Assembly: GCA_017534595.1 (NCBI GenBank)
Contig: JAFXVY010000058.1
Coordinates: 1-64,000, forward strand
Source of the DNA: Ruminococcus sp.
GTDB lineage: Bacteria; Bacillota; Clostridia; Oscillospirales; Ruminococcaceae
Direction: 5' to 3'
Length of the DNA: 64,000 bases
A model generated the notes under the pieces. That model searched no databases and was not told the DNA's origin. It worked only from the letters and a program-made list of their open reading frames with translations. Of this stretch, positions 61,065 to 64,000 are shown in pieces; position 1 is the stretch's first letter; each line of letters opens with the position of its first letter. Made by a program: the position numbers and the translations under genes.

Positions 61065-61577
61065 TTATAATACATTCCTTTCTTGATTATGGAATTTAGG
61101 ATCAAGTCTTTGTACGATAGCTTCCCTTATCTGTTCGGGAACGAACCCGCTGATATCACCGCCGAAGCCGGCGATCTGCTTAACCATGCTCGACGAGAGA
61201 TACAGATTCTGCGGAGCGGTCGTAAGGAACACGGTCTCCGCCGTCGGGCAAAGCTGCTTGTTGGCAAGCGCCATCTGGAATTCATATTCAAAGTCCGAAA
61301 CGGCCCGCAGACCCTTGACTATCGCACAGGCATTTGTCCGCTCGAGGTAATCCGCGAGCAGGCCGCCGTGACAGTCAACGACGACGTTGTCAAACCCTTC
61401 AATAACGGCGTTTATGAGCTCGATACGCTCCTTAACGGAAAAACAGGCCGACTGCTTTTCCGGATTGAAGGACACAAGCACGATGACCTTGTCAAACAGC
61501 TTGGATGCCCTGCTGATGATATCCAAATGCCCGTTGGTGACAGGATCAAAGCTGCCCGGGCAGACTGCAATTCTCAT
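61065..61577 (-). CDS. coaD: Phosphopantetheine adenylyltransferase CoaD
   Basis: Transfers AMP to 4'-phosphopantetheine, the fourth step of CoA synthesis. The 170-aa protein has CPGSFDPVTNGHLDII at the start, with the nucleotidyltransferase TxGH-type site. The C-terminal part has YLSSSMVKQIAGFGGDISGFVP. A normal ribosome site precedes the ATG (CGGAGGAG, within the end of rsmD). The pair rsmD-coaD is conserved in Firmicutes. Confidence 0.97.
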   Translation of the reverse strand: MRIAVCPGSFDPVTNGHLDIISRASKLFDKVIVLVSFNPEKQSACFSVKERIELINAVIEGFDNVVVDCHGGLLADYLERTNACAIVKGLRAVSDFEYEFQMALANKQLCPTAETVFLTTAPQNLYLSSSMVKQIAGFGGDISGFVPEQIREAIVQRLDPKFHNQERNVL

Positions 61578-62138
61578 TTACTCCTCCGTTTCAGCATCGC
61601 CTTTGGTGCTGTCATAAACACTAAGCATGATCTTACCGTAGCGGTAGCATTTTCTCAGCTTCAGGTCGCCGTACTGCTCTGCGGGAGCACATTCGCGCTC
61701 ATGCTCGCAGACTACGGTGCCGCCCTCGTTCATCACCCTGCCGATAAGATTCATCGCCTTTTCGATGAGCCCCTGACGGTAAGGCGGGTCAAGAATGGCT
61801 ATATCGTACTTCGAGCCGGTGAGCTTCAGAAAGTTCAGGCTGTCGGTATTGTCGATCCTCGCATTGCCGAGCAGCTTGCAGTGAGCAAGGTTTTCTCTGA
61901 CTGTATCGACAGAGGCCTTGTTCTTATCAACAAAAGTACAGCCCGAAGCTCCGCGGCTGAGCGCCTCGATGCCGAGCTGACCGCTTCCGGCAAACAGATC
62001 GAGCACCTGAGCTCCCGGGACCTCAAACTGTATGATAGAAAAAATAGCTTCCTTGACCATATCGGTGGTCGGACGGACCTCGTCGCCCTCAAGTGTGCGA
62101 AGCTTCATCCCGCGGGCGCTTCCGGTTATAACTCTCAT
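61578..62138 (-). CDS. rsmD: 16S rRNA (guanine966-N2)-methyltransferase RsmD
   Basis: Methylates G966 of 16S rRNA. The 186-aa protein begins with MRVITGSARGMKL, has the SAM motif VLDLFAGSGQLGIEALSRGA near residue 40-59, and the catalytic DPPYRQG near 117. Length and order with coaD are typical. It leads the three-gene operon with coaD and the carboxyltransferase. GGAGGGGG precedes the ATG. Confidence 0.96.
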   Translation of the reverse strand: MRVITGSARGMKLRTLEGDEVRPTTDMVKEAIFSIIQFEVPGAQVLDLFAGSGQLGIEALSRGASGCTFVDKNKASVDTVRENLAHCKLLGNARIDNTDSLNFLKLTGSKYDIAILDPPYRQGLIEKAMNLIGRVMNEGGTVVCEHERECAPAEQYGDLKLRKCYRYGKIMLSVYDSTKGDAETEE

Positions 62139-62180
62139 AAGATCCCCCTCCGATCATCATAGGCAGTACATACATAATAT

Positions 62181-62209
62181 ATTATACTATATTATTTTAT
62201 CTTTGTCTA
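62181..62209 (-). promoter_or_regulatory. Promoter of the rsmD-coaD operon
   Basis: Minus strand: TAGACA (62204-62209), a 17-nt spacer ending in ATATAG, and a perfect TATAAT (62181-62186). Confidence 0.75.
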
Positions 62210-62258
62210 TACCATTTGCAAATTTTTTTGAACTATCTCCGAAATTGACCGGTACCAC

Positions 62259-62287
62259 TTGCAAAATGAACGAAAAAAGTGTAAAAT
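62259..62287 (+). promoter_or_regulatory. Promoter of the small membrane protein-recD2 operon
   Basis: TTGCAA (62259-62264), 17-nt spacer, TAAAAT (62282-62287), about 50 nt before the GTG start. The -35 is part of an imperfect direct repeat (TACCATTTGCAAATT and TACCACTTGCAAAAT). Confidence 0.6.
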
Positions 62288-62335
62288 AGATATGAACCGT
62301 TCCCCTCCCGCCGGCATATAATACGTTGGAAGGCG

Positions 62336-62689
62336 GTGAGCACGGTGATAATACTTGCAGTGATACTTATCGCAGGTATAGCTGCCTGCATCACAGCTGA
62401 GATACTCAGGCGCAGGACGCCCGGTACTGCAGCGGGATATATCCTTATCCCCTGCTGCGACGATACGGAAGATATCGAGCAGCTTGTCAAAAACGCTTAC
62501 TGGAGCGAGAGGCTCGAACGCCGGGAGACCCGGCGCAGGATACTGATAGTGCTCATTTCGGCCAGAGAAAAGGGATACACCGCAAAGCGGCTGGCGGCGG
62601 AGCTTGACAACGTCGAAGCCGTGGATATAACCGCGCTGTGCGACAGGATACTCAGAGACAGGAAACAAAGGAAAGAGAAGAATGAATAA
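62336..62689 (+). CDS. Small membrane-anchored protein of unknown function (117 aa)
   Basis: One N-terminal membrane helix (TVIILAVILIAGIAACITAEIL, about residues 3-24) is followed by a basic soluble region rich in Arg and Glu (SERLERRETRRRILIVLI). No family recognised. The start is uncertain: GTG at 62336 is only 2 nt from GGAAGG, while a second in-frame GTG at 62345 has an 11-nt spacing. Its end overlaps recD2 by 8 nt, so the two are co-transcribed. Confidence 0.6.
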   Translation: MSTVIILAVILIAGIAACITAEILRRRTPGTAAGYILIPCCDDTEDIEQLVKNAYWSERLERRETRRRILIVLISAREKGYTAKRLAAELDNVEAVDITALCDRILRDRKQRKEKNE

Positions 62690-64000
62690 AGATACGGAAA
62701 TGATAAAGATATCCGGCGAGGTCGATGCCATACAGCACAAGAACACCGACACCGGCTTCGCGGTCATCATACTGCTTTGGGAAAACAAGCTGATAAAGGT
62801 GGTGGGAGACCTCGGCGATGTCGAGGAGGGTGAGGACATCACCTGCACCGGCAATTTCACCAGCCACAGAGTCTACGGTGAGCAGTTCAGGTGCTATGCC
62901 TGCGAACGCAGCCTGCCGACCACCAGAGCGAACATGATAAAATATCTTGCCGGCGGCTCTTTCGACGGGATAGATCTTCGCGTTGCCAAGAAGATCGTCA
63001 ACAGGTTCGGTGAGGAAACCTTTGATATCATCGAGAACGAATGTGAACGCCTTACCGAGATCGAAGGCATCGGCGACAAGCGTGCTGCCAAGATCTCAGA
63101 GAAGTTCAAGAAGACCTTTGCGGTCAGGTCGCTGATAAACGCCCTTTCCCGCTATGAGCTTCCGACCTCGGTTGCCATACGGTCATGGAAATGCTGGGGC
63201 GACGATGCCGAGAAGTGCATCGAGGCGAATCCCTACATCCTGACAAAAGAAGAGATCGACGTTACCTTTGAACGTGCAGACGCCATAGCCTTGAAGCTCG
63301 ATCTTCCCCGCGACTCAGAAATGAGAGTGTCCGCGGGGATAGACTGCGTACTGCGCAGATACTCGATGAACGGCCACACCGCCGCTCCCCTCCCCGCCCT
63401 TGAGCAGGAGTGCTGCACCTTCCTTGATATCGGCAAAGAGCTGTTCGCAAAAGTCCTTGAGGCGAAATCCGAGGAAGAGGCGGTGTACTTCTACAACAAG
63501 GGCCAGGACATCTACGTCATGACGGCGGATATGTACAGAGCCGAGGATTATATCGCCCGTCGGCTCTCCATTATGAGTGAGATCTCCTACGACAGCGAGA
63601 TCGACTTCTCCGAGGTGATAGACCTTGCCGAAGAGGAGAACGGCATAGAATATGAAGAAACGCAGCGCAGAGCGATAAATCTTGCGCTCTCAAAGGGTTT
63701 TCTTGTGTTGACCGGAGGCCCCGGCACCGGCAAGACCACCACCCTCAACGCTATTCTCTCGCTCTATGAGCAGCAGGGGCTCGCTGTTATGCTCGCCGCG
63801 CCTACCGGCAAAGCGGCAAAGCGCCTCTCCGACCTGACCGAACATGAAGCCAGGACGATACACCGTCTGCTTGAGGTCAAGCCCCTCGAAGGCTCTAAGA
63901 TCTCATTCATACATAACGAAAACGATCCGCTCGAATGTGACGTTCTGATAATCGACGAGATGTCAATGGTAGACAGCGCTCTCTTCGAGGCGGTACTCAG
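62682..64000 (+). CDS. recD2: RecD2-type helicase (partial, runs off the right edge)
   Basis: RecD2 is a 5'-3' helicase found in bacteria that lack RecBC, acting in DNA repair. The visible 439 residues include an OB-like N-terminal domain, a helix-hairpin-helix region (EIEGIGDKRAAKI near residue 127), and the start of helicase domain 1. Walker A is GGPGTGKTTT near residue 346, and Walker B is LIIDEMSM near 426. The C-terminal helicase domain 2 lies beyond 64000. ATG at 62682 overlaps the previous gene; a normal RecD2 is about 740 aa. Confidence 0.92.
   Translation, partial: MNKDTEMIKISGEVDAIQHKNTDTGFAVIILLWENKLIKVVGDLGDVEEGEDITCTGNFTSHRVYGEQFRCYACERSLPTTRANMIKYLAGGSFDGIDLRVAKKIVNRFGEETFDIIENECERLTEIEGIGDKRAAKISEKFKKTFAVRSLINALSRYELPTSVAIRSWKCWGDDAEKCIEANPYILTKEEIDVTFERADAIALKLDLPRDSEMRVSAGIDCVLRRYSMNGHTAAPLPALEQECCTFLDIGKELFAKVLEAKSEEEAVYFYNKGQDIYVMTADMYRAEDYIARRLSIMSEISYDSEIDFSEVIDLAEEENGIEYEETQRRAINLALSKGFLVLTGGPGTGKTTTLNAILSLYEQQGLAVMLAAPTGKAAKRLSDLTEHEARTIHRLLEVKPLEGSKISFIHNENDPLECDVLIIDEMSMVDSALFEAVL

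Overview
The window looks like chromosomal DNA of a Gram-positive, low-to-mid GC clostridial anaerobe, most likely a Ruminococcus-like member of the Oscillospiraceae. The evidence is a PolC-type replicative polymerase, the MEP (DXP) isoprenoid pathway, a short-form HisG with HisZ, a single-chain large PurL, a membrane-tethered GH5 cellulase with a cellulose-binding module, and a membrane-anchored cohesin-like protein. Promoters are almost all housekeeping sigma type (TTGACA-like, 16-18 nt spacer, TATAAT). I saw no insertion sequence, prophage, CRISPR array or tRNA. The species assignment is inference.

Layout. 1-767 is non-coding. It holds a strong leftward promoter, a long hairpin and a TTGAAAACTGAATA-type box resembling rRNA operon leaders, so an rRNA operon may start just left of the window. 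777-1496 and 1542-2300 are two convergent unknown genes. 2422-10679 (minus) is a histidine operon, hisZ-G-(membrane protein)-D-B-H-(methyltransferase)-F-(deaminase)-(GNAT)-(unknown)-I-E. It lacks hisA and hisC and carries five unrelated passengers. 10796-21516 (minus) is the classic clostridial block pyrH-frr-uppS-cdsA-dxr-rseP-ispG-polC. 21686-26482 (minus) is a DUF512 radical SAM gene, der, plsY, gpsA and yjbQ. 26624-27286 (minus) is the DUF177-rpmF pair. A small P-loop gene, pgi, a degenerate D,D-carboxypeptidase and an HPr-like gene follow on the minus strand.

At about 31,000 transcription becomes divergent. The plus strand carries mtaB, purL (with an apparent 1-nt deletion near its 3' end), a DUF1294 gene, tspO and a serine hydrolase. 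38401-45602 (minus) contains an HD-domain gene, a tightly overlapping operon (Lrp regulator, aminotransferase, ispE, zinc-ribbon membrane protein, PflA-like radical SAM) and a GGDEF/EAL protein. 45861-52042 (plus) contains a small operon ending in a secreted zinc-phospholipase-C-like protein, then the cellulase, a PH-domain protein and an FkbM methyltransferase. glmS, the cohesin-like protein and a polysaccharide deacetylase follow on the minus strand. The right end has a chemoreceptor and phosphofructokinase (plus), the rsmD-coaD-carboxyltransferase operon (minus), a small membrane protein and a truncated recD2 (plus).

Most genes are housekeeping: translation, cell envelope, isoprenoid and phospholipid precursors, histidine, purine and glycolysis. 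The unusual content is a set of envelope and regulatory proteins with altered active sites (DacF-like, HPr-like, GGDEF), two proteins pointing to plant-polysaccharide use at the cell surface, a predicted secreted phospholipase/nuclease, and the broken purL 3' end.
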